Part shown: positions 1 through 4,653 of the stretch, in pieces
Layout: each line of letters starts with the position of its first letter
Position numbering within the stretch: the stretch's first letter is position 1
Assembly: GCA_937925775.1 (NCBI GenBank)
Contig: CALAMM010000068.1
Coordinates: forward strand, 1-5,308
Direction: 5' to 3'
DNA: 5,308 nt
Source of the DNA: an uncultured Fimbriimonadales bacterium
Lineage (GTDB): Bacteria > Armatimonadota > Fimbriimonadia > Fimbriimonadales > GBS-DC
Translations under genes and position numbers: made by a program
Notes under the pieces: generated by a model
Seen by the model: the letters and a program-made list of their open reading frames with translations, nothing else
What the model was told of the DNA's origin: nothing
Database searches by the model: none

Positions 1-503
1 TCGGGCGAGAGGGTGGCTTTGGTGCGTGCGGAGAGCGGGTCGGAGCCGCAGTTCGCCTCGCTGAGCGAGAAGGCGGCAATCATTTCGCCCGTCGCGAGCT
101 TGGGCAGGTACTTCTGCTTCTGTTCGGGCGTGCCGAAGAAAAGGATGGGCAGCGTGCCGATGCCCACATGCGCGCCCCACGAGACGGCGAACGACGCCTG
201 CAGGCTCATCTTCTCGGCAATCAGCGTGCTGGTGGTCTTGGGCAGGTTCAGCCCGCCGAACGCTTCGGGTAGGTCCGCGCCCAGCAGTCCGAGTTGCCCG
301 GCTTTCTTGAGCAGGCTTACCGTTAGCCCCTCCTCTTGACGCTCTATGGCGTCGTTGCGGGGAAGCACTTCGCCCCGAATGAACTCCTCCGCCGCTTGGG
401 CTAACGCGAGGTCTTCAGAAGTGAAATCTTCGGGGGTGAACACCTGCGACGGCGCCACCGCTTTCAGCAAAAACTCGCCTCCACGCAGAGTAATCTCTCG
501 CAT
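1..503 (-). CDS. Acyl-CoA dehydrogenase, N-terminal part (cut by left edge)
   Basis: Catalyses the FAD-dependent alpha,beta-dehydrogenation of acyl-CoA, the first step of beta-oxidation, in the cytoplasm. The minus-strand frame is open from an ATG at 503 to the window edge (167 codons seen), so the C-terminal acyl-CoA dehydrogenase domains lie outside. The start has a strong Shine-Dalgarno (AGGAGG, 510-515, 6 nt spacing). Residues about 28-140 match the helical N-terminal domain (EEFIRGEVLP at 39-48, LGLLGADLPEAFGG at 71-84). FSLSEANCGSDP at 145-156 matches the conserved FAD/substrate segment usually written LTEPxAGSD. The opening segment (GGEFLLKAV, then VFTPEDFT at 21-28) resembles the long FadE/YusJ-type dehydrogenases of Bacillus, which are about 590 residues. 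Family assignment is secure; the chain-length class and the fadE name are inference. Confidence 0.92.
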   Translation of the reverse strand, partial: MREITLRGGEFLLKAVAPSQVFTPEDFTSEDLALAQAAEEFIRGEVLPRNDAIERQEEGLTVSLLKKAGQLGLLGADLPEAFGGLNLPKTTSTLIAEKMSLQASFAVSWGAHVGIGTLPILFFGTPEQKQKYLPKLATGEMIAAFSLSEANCGSDPLSARTKATLSP

Positions 504-509
504 GATTTG

Positions 510-515
510 CCTCCT
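510..515 (-). promoter_or_regulatory. Shine-Dalgarno of the acyl-CoA dehydrogenase gene
   Basis: On the minus strand AGGAGG lies 6 nt before the ATG at 503. It is a perfect anti-16S match and fixes the start codon. Confidence 0.85.
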
Positions 516-556
516 CTGTTCGTGTGTTCGCTGGCGCGGGGGATACCCCACCTGCC

Positions 557-591
557 GCTCGGCATAACAGTGTGTTTTCGTCATGCCGAGC
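557..591. repeat. Inverted repeat, 9-bp arms, in the divergent intergenic region
   Basis: GCTCGGCAT (557-565) and ATGCCGAGC (583-591) are perfect reverse complements with a 17-nt loop. The right arm continues as GAGCAGAGCGAAGCATCT to about 607. This resembles the dispersed 'GTCATgCCGAGCgnAGCGAAGcATCT' repeats that I recall from many environmental genomes, but copy number cannot be seen here. The hairpin would lie in the leader of the minus-strand acyl-CoA dehydrogenase transcript and upstream of the alr promoter. It has no T tract on either strand, so it is not a clear terminator. Confidence 0.6.
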
Positions 592-622
592 AGAGCGAAG
601 CATCTGCGCACAACGACACCCT

Positions 623-630
623 ATTATACC
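623..630 (-). promoter_or_regulatory. Predicted -10 element for the acyl-CoA dehydrogenase gene
   Basis: On the minus strand the sequence reads GGTATAAT, with a perfect TATAAT at 628-623. A transcription start near 616 would give a leader of about 113 nt. No good -35 hexamer is found 16-18 bp upstream (the region 645-652 reads roughly GAACAA). It faces away from the alr -10 element. Confidence 0.5.
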
Positions 631-676
631 TTCAATTTTGACTCGTTGTTCGAAAACCTGCGGGGTGTCGCCTTTC

Positions 677-684
677 GGTACAAT
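677..684 (+). promoter_or_regulatory. Predicted -10 element for alr (leaderless start)
   Basis: GGTACAAT, with TACAAT at 679-684, ends 6 nt before the GTG at 691. A normal transcription start 6-7 nt after the -10 would fall on or next to the initiation codon, which predicts a leaderless mRNA. No Shine-Dalgarno is present before 691, which agrees. No convincing -35 is visible. Confidence 0.5.
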
Positions 685-690
685 ATCGGC

Positions 691-1824
691 GTGGCATACC
701 CAACGAACTGGATTGAAACCGACCTTGACGCGCTGCGACACAATGCGCACGCGGTGCAGGCGTATCTCGGCAAGCGCACGCTGTGGGCGGTGGTGAAAGC
801 CGACGCCTACGGGCATGGTGCGGTACGGGTCGTGAGTGCGCTGCTGCAGGCGGGCGTAAACCATTTTATCGTTGCCAGCCTGAACGAGGCTCTCGAGCTG
901 CGCACAGCGCTGCGTGAGGTGGCATTTCGTCTTATGGCGCTCTATCCGCCCACCACGCCTGAGGAATGGCGCGTCGCGGCGGACTACGGCGTGGAATGTG
1001 TCGTCGACTCCGTGCGCGGTTATGAGCAGGCGTGCCTCGTTGCCCAGTCGCTTGGGCGTGCGCTCCCTGTGCATCTGGAGATCGACACGGGCATGAGCCG
1101 ACTGGGGCTTATGCCTGAGCAAGTGGAGGCGTTTCTTCAAGCGTACCGCTCGGAGGCACCGTTAGTGTGGCGGAGCGTCTTCACCCACTTCGCCTGTGCG
1201 GATAGCGATCCTGAGTTCACGCGAGAGCAGTTGCGCCTGTTTATTGAGGTGGTGGGACGCCTGCGGGCGGGTGGTTTCCCGGAAACGCCGTTGCACGCTG
1301 CGGCGAGCGCGGGGCTGCTCAGTGTGCCTGAAAGCTTGCTGGACGGCGCGCGCGTCGGGCTACTGCTTTACGGGATTGCGCCGACAGGACTGGAGCGACA
1401 CCCCTTGTGTCAAAGTCTGAAGCCTGTATTGCGCTGGCGGGCGCGGGTGATTGCTGTGCGCGTGATTCCGAAGGGGCAGAGTGTGAGCTACGGTGCGTTG
1501 TTTCGGGCGGAACGCCCCACGCGCGTTGCGACGCTGGGTGTGGGCTACGCTGACGGCTACCCAATCGGGCTGAGCAACCGCGCACCCGTCGCCCTACGCG
1601 GAACGCTTCTTCCCCAGATTGGGCGCGTGTGCATGGACATGACGATGGTGGACGCGACCGACCTGCCCGAGGTGCAGGTGGGGGAGATTGCGACGCTTAT
1701 TGGACGCGACGGCGCTGCGGAGGTGCGCGTAACGACGCTCGCGCAGCTGCTGCACACGACGCCGCATGAGATTACGACGCGGCTGGGGAAGCGGGCTAAA
1801 GACGCTGGAGGGACGCCGACTTAG
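691..1824 (+). CDS. alr: Alanine racemase
   Basis: PLP-dependent enzyme interconverting L- and D-alanine for peptidoglycan synthesis, cytoplasmic. The 377 residues from GTG 691 match the usual 360-390 length. Seen from this start: NWIETDLDALRHN at 6-18; PLP lysine K36 in VVKADAYGHG; DTGMSRLGL around 132-140; phosphate-cup segment HAAASAG; R221 in GARVGLLLYG, expected near the pyridine nitrogen; catalytic-base Y267 in SVSYG; and CMDMTMVD from C314. An in-frame ATG at 583 would add 36 residues but lies in the repeat, has no Shine-Dalgarno, and adds sequence unlike the family. Two oddities: the lysine usually carbamylated before DTGMxR is Glu (E130), and the Asn of the usual H-x-A-N-S-A motif is Ala. 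The 3' end overlaps the convergent ylxR stop by 4 bp. Confidence 0.93.
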   Translation: MAYPTNWIETDLDALRHNAHAVQAYLGKRTLWAVVKADAYGHGAVRVVSALLQAGVNHFIVASLNEALELRTALREVAFRLMALYPPTTPEEWRVAADYGVECVVDSVRGYEQACLVAQSLGRALPVHLEIDTGMSRLGLMPEQVEAFLQAYRSEAPLVWRSVFTHFACADSDPEFTREQLRLFIEVVGRLRAGGFPETPLHAAASAGLLSVPESLLDGARVGLLLYGIAPTGLERHPLCQSLKPVLRWRARVIAVRVIPKGQSVSYGALFRAERPTRVATLGVGYADGYPIGLSNRAPVALRGTLLPQIGRVCMDMTMVDATDLPEVQVGEIATLIGRDGAAEVRVTTLAQLLHTTPHEITTRLGKRAKDAGGTPT

Positions 1825-2105
1825 CTCAGCTCGAGAGCCTGCTGCGCCGCCTGCAGCACGCGCTCATCGACCTTCACTTTCAGCACGCGCTCCAGGCTTT
1901 TCCGCTTGAGCGCAAGGCGGAAACAGTCGGGGTTCGGGCACAGGTACGCGCCGCGACCAGGGAGTTTCTGAGCTGGGTCGAACTGCACTTGGAGGGTGCG
2001 GGGGGTGCGTGCGAAACGGATTAACTCGGCTTTCGGGGCGGTGCGCCGGCATGCGGCGCACCGCCGAATGGGGTTATGCCGACTTCTCTTTCTCGGCTTT
2101 GGCAA
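1821..2105 (-). CDS. ylxR: YlxR family (DUF448) RNA-binding protein
   Basis: Small basic protein normally encoded between nusA and infB; family members are described as RNA- or nucleoid-associated regulators. I chose the TTG at 2105, giving 94 residues that begin MPKPRKRSRHNPIRRCAACR, as is typical of the family; the next upstream ATG (2165) would add 20 poorly matching residues. A purine-rich Shine-Dalgarno (GGAGGAGGAG, 2116-2107) precedes the TTG. Seen: RRCAAC at 14-19 and the family hallmark GRGAYLCPNPDCF at 50-62, followed by LALKRKSLERVL. The gene overlaps the end of nusA by 32 nt in another frame, which suggests translational coupling. Its TAA stop overlaps the alr stop. The expected downstream infB is absent. 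Confidence 0.88.
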   Translation of the reverse strand: MPKPRKRSRHNPIRRCAACRRTAPKAELIRFARTPRTLQVQFDPAQKLPGRGAYLCPNPDCFRLALKRKSLERVLKVKVDERVLQAAQQALELS

Positions 2106-3171
2106 TCTCCTCCTCCGAGCGCACCTCCAGCTTCCAGCCCGTGAGCTGTTCTGCGAGGCGCACATTCACGCCGCCGCGCCCGACCGCCTGCCGCAGCTGA
2201 TTGTTCGGCACGACGACCAGCGCGCTCTTGTTCGCTTTGTCCAAAATCACGCGGTTCACTCGCGCTGGGTTCAGCGCGTCGCGAATAAACTGTGCGGGGT
2301 CGCTGCTCCACTCGATCACATCGATGTGCTCGCCGAAGAGTTCGTTCGTGATGGCTTGCACGCGCATGCCGCGCTGTCCCAGACATGCGCCGACTGCGTC
2401 GATGAGCGGGTTTTTGGAATGGACAGCGATTTTAGTGCGCTCGCCGGGTTCACGGGCGATGGCTTTGATTTCGACATCGCCGCTGGCGACTTCGGGGGCT
2501 TCGTGCGCCAGCAGGCGCGCCACCAAGAGCGGCTCTGTGCGCGAGGCGATTACTTTCATATCGCGCAGGCGCGGCTCGCGCCCCCGCTCCGTCGGCGGGA
2601 TTTTCACCTCCAGCACCAGCACCTTTAGCGGCTGTCCAATCTCGTAGGTATCGCGCGGGCTTTGGTGCTTCTCGGGCAGCACCACTTCAACCCGACCGTA
2701 AGAGAGCAGCACTTTCGGGCCGATGAAACGCTCGATGCGCGCGGTAATCACATTGCCGACGCTGGCGTTGAGTTCGCGTAGGGCATGCTCGCGCTCCAGC
2801 TCGCGCAGCCGTTGCGTCAGCACCTGAAAAGCGTTTTGCACAGCCACTCGTCCGAACTCCTCTATCGAGGCTTCCATCTGCACGGTGTCGCCGACTTCCA
2901 ACGCGGGGTTCAACTTCTGCGCCTCCTCCAGCGCAATCTGGGTATTCTCGTCCGTCACGACGCCCACAACTTCCTTCTCGACGAAAATGCGAAAGCAGTT
3001 CGGCTTATCGGGCGTGAACTTTGCTTGCACGCGCGCCGTCTGTGGCAGGTGCATCTGCTTGCGATAAGCGTTCGCAAACGCGCTTTCCAGAGTCGCCAGC
3101 AGGTCCGCGTAGGGGATCCCACGCTCCCGCTCCAACTGCTTCAATACTTCCACAATTTCGTTGCATAACAT
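2074..3171 (-). CDS. nusA: Transcription elongation/termination factor NusA
   Basis: Binds RNA polymerase and nascent RNA and controls pausing, intrinsic termination and antitermination. The protein has 365 residues. The N-terminal RNAP-binding domain is at about 1-130 (LESAFANAYRK at 28-38); the S1 domain at about 136-205 (VGNVITARIERF); KH1 at about 208-285, with the signature REPGERTKIAV at 240-250, DAVGACLGQRGMRVQ at 258-272 and ELFGEHIDVIEW; and KH2 at about 290-350 (NQLRQAVGRGGVNVRLAEQLTGW at 324-346). It ends in a short charged tail without the acidic repeats of enterobacterial NusA, as in most bacteria. The ATG at 3171 has an AAGGGGG Shine-Dalgarno with 8-nt spacing. It is first in its transcript, followed by overlapping ylxR. 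The usual upstream rimP is missing; metK is divergent instead. The leader holds a terminator-like hairpin. Confidence 0.96.
   Translation of the reverse strand: MLCNEIVEVLKQLERERGIPYADLLATLESAFANAYRKQMHLPQTARVQAKFTPDKPNCFRIFVEKEVVGVVTDENTQIALEEAQKLNPALEVGDTVQMEASIEEFGRVAVQNAFQVLTQRLRELEREHALRELNASVGNVITARIERFIGPKVLLSYGRVEVVLPEKHQSPRDTYEIGQPLKVLVLEVKIPPTERGREPRLRDMKVIASRTEPLLVARLLAHEAPEVASGDVEIKAIAREPGERTKIAVHSKNPLIDAVGACLGQRGMRVQAITNELFGEHIDVIEWSSDPAQFIRDALNPARVNRVILDKANKSALVVVPNNQLRQAVGRGGVNVRLAEQLTGWKLEVRSEEEIAKAEKEKSA
2107..2116 (-). promoter_or_regulatory. Shine-Dalgarno of ylxR, inside the nusA coding sequence
   Basis: On the minus strand GGAGGAGGAG lies just before the TTG at 2105. GGAGG at 2116-2112 has 6-nt spacing. 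The same bases encode the Glu run S-E-E-E-I near the NusA C-terminus. This site decides the ylxR start. Confidence 0.6.
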
Positions 3172-3179
3172 CGCGCATA

Positions 3180-3192
3180 CCCCCTTCAGGGG
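3180..3192 (-). promoter_or_regulatory. nusA Shine-Dalgarno within a small hairpin
   Basis: On the minus strand CCCC (3192-3189), loop TGAA, GGGG (3184-3181) form a 4-bp GC stem. The GGGG arm is part of the AAGGGGG ribosome-binding site (3186-3180) that lies 8 nt before the ATG. Folding would partly mask the site. The stem is short, so an effect is only inferred. Confidence 0.4.
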
Positions 3193-3202
3193 CGTTTCGG
3201 CT

Positions 3203-3234
3203 ATAAAGAAAAGAGTGGGCAGAACCCACTCTTT
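3203..3234 (-). terminator. Terminator-like hairpin (possible attenuator) in the nusA leader
   Basis: Perfect 10-bp inverted repeat: on the minus strand AAAGAGTGGG (3234-3225), a 5-nt loop, then CCCACTCTTT (3219-3210), followed by TCTTTAT. A stem followed by a T-rich run is the form of an intrinsic terminator, and it lies about 40 nt upstream of the nusA start and downstream of the predicted nusA -10. It could attenuate nusA transcription, with NusA itself as a natural effector. The T run is interrupted, so strength is uncertain. Read on the plus strand the stem is followed by CTCC, so it is not a terminator in that direction. Confidence 0.55.
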
Positions 3235-3257
3235 CTCCTCCGTCGCCGCCCATGCAC

Positions 3258-3265
3258 AGTATACC
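3258..3265 (-). promoter_or_regulatory. Predicted -10 element for nusA
   Basis: On the minus strand the sequence reads GGTATACT, within a longer GGGGTATACT; TATACT is at 3263-3258. Transcription would start near 3251, giving a leader of about 80 nt. No clear -35. It is back-to-back with the metK -10 element. Confidence 0.5.
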
Positions 3266-3284
3266 CCATCGCATCACCCCCATA

Positions 3285-3293
3285 GGGTATAAT
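3285..3293 (+). promoter_or_regulatory. Predicted -10 element for metK
   Basis: GGGTATAAT with a perfect TATAAT at 3288-3293. Transcription would start near 3300, giving a leader of about 25 nt, too short for a SAM riboswitch. No convincing -35 at 3265-3270. GGGTATA (3285-3291) is the exact reverse complement of TATACCC (3260-3266) in the nusA promoter. Confidence 0.6.
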
Positions 3294-3311
3294 CCGTCCT
3301 ACTCAACCAAG

Positions 3312-3317
3312 AGGAGG
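3312..3317 (+). promoter_or_regulatory. Shine-Dalgarno of metK
   Basis: AGGAGG (within GAGGAGG) lies 7 nt before the ATG at 3325 and fixes the start. Confidence 0.88.
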
Positions 3318-3324
3318 CAATTAG

Positions 3325-4461
3325 ATGCTGCAACCGTTTACTTCGGAGAGCGTTACGGAAGGTCATCCCGATAAGCTGGCAGACCAGATTAGCGATGCGA
3401 TTTTAGATGAGTGTTTGACTCAGGATGCGCACTCGCGGGTGGCGGTAGAGACGCTGCTAACGCGCGGGCTGGCGGTCATCGCGGGTGAGATTACGACGCA
3501 CGCTTATGTGGAAATCCCCGAGGTTGTGCGTAGCACGATTAACGCGGTGGGCTACACGAAAACGGAGTACGGGTTCGAAGGCGACACCTGCGGCGTCTTG
3601 GTCGCGATACAGGAGCAGTCGCCCAATATCAGTCAGGGCGTGGACACGGGAGGCGCAGGCGATCAGGGCATGATGTTCGGCTTCGCCTGCAACGAGACCC
3701 CTGAACTGATGCCGCTGCCCATCACGGTGGCCCACGCGCTCACCCGCCAACTGACCGAAGTGCGAAAAGCCAACCCAGAACTGGGGTTTCGCCCCGACGG
3801 CAAATCGCAGGTCACAGTGCTATACGAAAACGGCGTCCCGAAAATGATCGAGACCGTCGTCATCTCCGCCCAGCATGACCCCGACCTGACCCATGCGCAG
3901 GTGCGCGAGCGCGTGCTGGAATATGTCGTCAAGCCGGTGTTGGAGCGGTTCGCGGATCGGGTGGACATCAACGCGAAGCATTACTATGTCAACCCGACGG
4001 GGGTGTTCGTGATCGGAGGTCCTCAGGCGGACACGGGGGTCACGGGGCGCAAGATTATCGTTGATACCTACGGTGGCTTCTGCCGACACGGTGGCGGCGC
4101 GTTCTCAGGCAAAGACCCCACAAAAGTTGACCGATCCGCCGCCTACATGGCACGCTACCTTGCGAAAAACATCGTAGCAGCAGGGCTGGCAGACAAGGTG
4201 GAAATTCAGCTCTCCTACGCGATTGGCGTGGCGCAGCCTGTGTCGCTCCTGCTGGAGACCTTCGGCACGCACCGCGTTGACCCCGCCAAAATTGTGAAGC
4301 GCATTCAGGAGTCGTTCGACCTCAGCCCGCGCGGAATTATCCAGTTCTTGGACTTGCAGAAGCCCCAATACACCCCCACTGCCAAAAATGGGCACTTCGG
4401 GCATCCGAGTTTCCGCTGGGAACAGCGCGACTCGGTGCCTATATTCGCGGAGTTGGCGTAG
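3325..4461 (+). CDS. metK: S-adenosylmethionine synthetase (methionine adenosyltransferase)
   Basis: Makes S-adenosylmethionine from methionine and ATP, with tripolyphosphate cleaved to phosphate and pyrophosphate; a cytoplasmic Mg/K-dependent oligomer. The 378 residues are full length, slightly shorter than the usual 384-400. Seen: SESVTEGHPDKLADQISDA at 7-25 with catalytic H14 and metal ligand D16; GAGDQGMMFGFA at 110-121 (signature 1); FRPDGKSQVTV at 155-165; PTGVFVIGGPQADTGVTGRKI at about 224-244, with small differences at its start from the common form; HGGGAFSGKDPTKVDRSAAY at 255-274 (signature 2, P-loop-like); and SYAIGVAQPVS at 297-307. The usual GGMARHGGG reads GGFCRHGGG here, a mild variation. 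It is divergent from nusA, sharing a 153-bp intergenic region, and is followed directly by the structured element at 4464. Confidence 0.97.
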   Translation: MLQPFTSESVTEGHPDKLADQISDAILDECLTQDAHSRVAVETLLTRGLAVIAGEITTHAYVEIPEVVRSTINAVGYTKTEYGFEGDTCGVLVAIQEQSPNISQGVDTGGAGDQGMMFGFACNETPELMPLPITVAHALTRQLTEVRKANPELGFRPDGKSQVTVLYENGVPKMIETVVISAQHDPDLTHAQVRERVLEYVVKPVLERFADRVDINAKHYYVNPTGVFVIGGPQADTGVTGRKIIVDTYGGFCRHGGGAFSGKDPTKVDRSAAYMARYLAKNIVAAGLADKVEIQLSYAIGVAQPVSLLLETFGTHRVDPAKIVKRIQESFDLSPRGIIQFLDLQKPQYTPTAKNGHFGHPSFRWEQRDSVPIFAELA

Positions 4462-4463
4462 TC

Positions 4464-4594
4464 GGTCGGCGCAGCAGCGTTCATGGGACGCCGCGTTCCC
4501 TTCGGGGCGTCGTTGGCGGGGCAGCGCGCCGCTACTGGCAACAGAAGCCCAAGCCACGCGCAAGCGTCCCGTGCAAACGCCGCTGCTGCCGACC
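4464..4594 (+). ncRNA. Candidate structured RNA directly downstream of metK
   Basis: No recognised RNA family. By hand, the plus-strand RNA folds into nested stems: P1 4464-4469 with 4589-4594 and 4472-4479 with 4581-4588 (14 bp, 2-nt bulge); P2 4482-4491 with 4564-4573 (10 bp, one G-U); P3 4492-4496 with 4556-4560 (5 bp). These enclose a CCC-UUCG-GGG hairpin (4498-4507), a stem 4515-4517/4553-4555 plus 4519-4522/4547-4550, and two small hairpins: 4523-4533, and CUG-GCAA-CAG (4535-4544). UUCG closed by C-G and a GNRA-type GCAA loop favour the plus strand as the functional sense. No own promoter is evident, so it may be a 3' UTR element or processed RNA of metK. It could instead be a dispersed palindromic repeat or a GC-rich chance fold. 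Confidence 0.4.
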
Positions 4595-4605
4595 CAACGG
4601 CATTT
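4587..4605 (+). terminator. Weak possible metK terminator hairpin
   Basis: TGCCG (4587-4591), a 6-nt loop and CGGCA (4598-4602) are followed by only TTT. The 5' arm reuses bases of stem P1 of the candidate RNA, so the two folds exclude each other. The T tract is too short for a confident call. Confidence 0.25.
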
Positions 4606-4629
4606 GCTGGCACAGCCGCTATGCGATGT

Positions 4630-4645
4630 AGCAATGCCCCTTGCT
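4630..4645. repeat. Small inverted repeat between the convergent metK and dockerin genes
   Basis: AGCAA (4630-4634) and TTGCT (4641-4645) with a 6-nt loop, next to GCTA/TAGC (4618-4621 and 4629-4632). Neither strand carries a T tract after it, so I do not call it a terminator. Apart from this and the structured element, I see nothing in 4595-4653. Confidence 0.25.
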
Positions 4646-4653
4646 TGACTCTC

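Noticed and set aside
538..549. GGGG-ATA-CCCC hairpin in the acyl-CoA dehydrogenase leader
   Set aside because: Four base pairs without a T tract or overlap with the ribosome site; likely chance in GC-rich DNA.
638..684. TTGACT (638-643) as the -35 box of the alr promoter
   Set aside because: It is 35 bp from the TACAAT -10, about twice the workable spacing.
583..690. N-terminal extension of alanine racemase from the ATG at 583
   Set aside because: The 36 extra residues fall in a repeat and in the predicted promoter, lack a Shine-Dalgarno and do not resemble Alr N-termini. GTG 691 gives the family-typical start.
415..1140. Long minus-strand open frame (241 codons) across the intergenic region and alr
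   Set aside because: It is antisense to a clear alanine racemase, shows no recognisable domain, and is rich in His and Arg as expected of a shadow frame in GC-rich DNA.
1996..2628. Plus-strand open frame (210 codons) opposite nusA and ylxR
   Set aside because: The opposite strand encodes complete NusA KH domains and YlxR, and the plus-strand product matches no family.
3294..3324. SAM riboswitch upstream of metK
   Set aside because: The predicted leader is only about 25 nt, with none of the helices a SAM riboswitch needs.
4464..4594. Miniature transposon (MITE) with terminal inverted repeats
   Set aside because: The arms are imperfect inverted repeats, but the flanking bases show no target-site duplication and the interior is also fully paired, so an RNA structure explains it better. 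Multi-copy status is untested.
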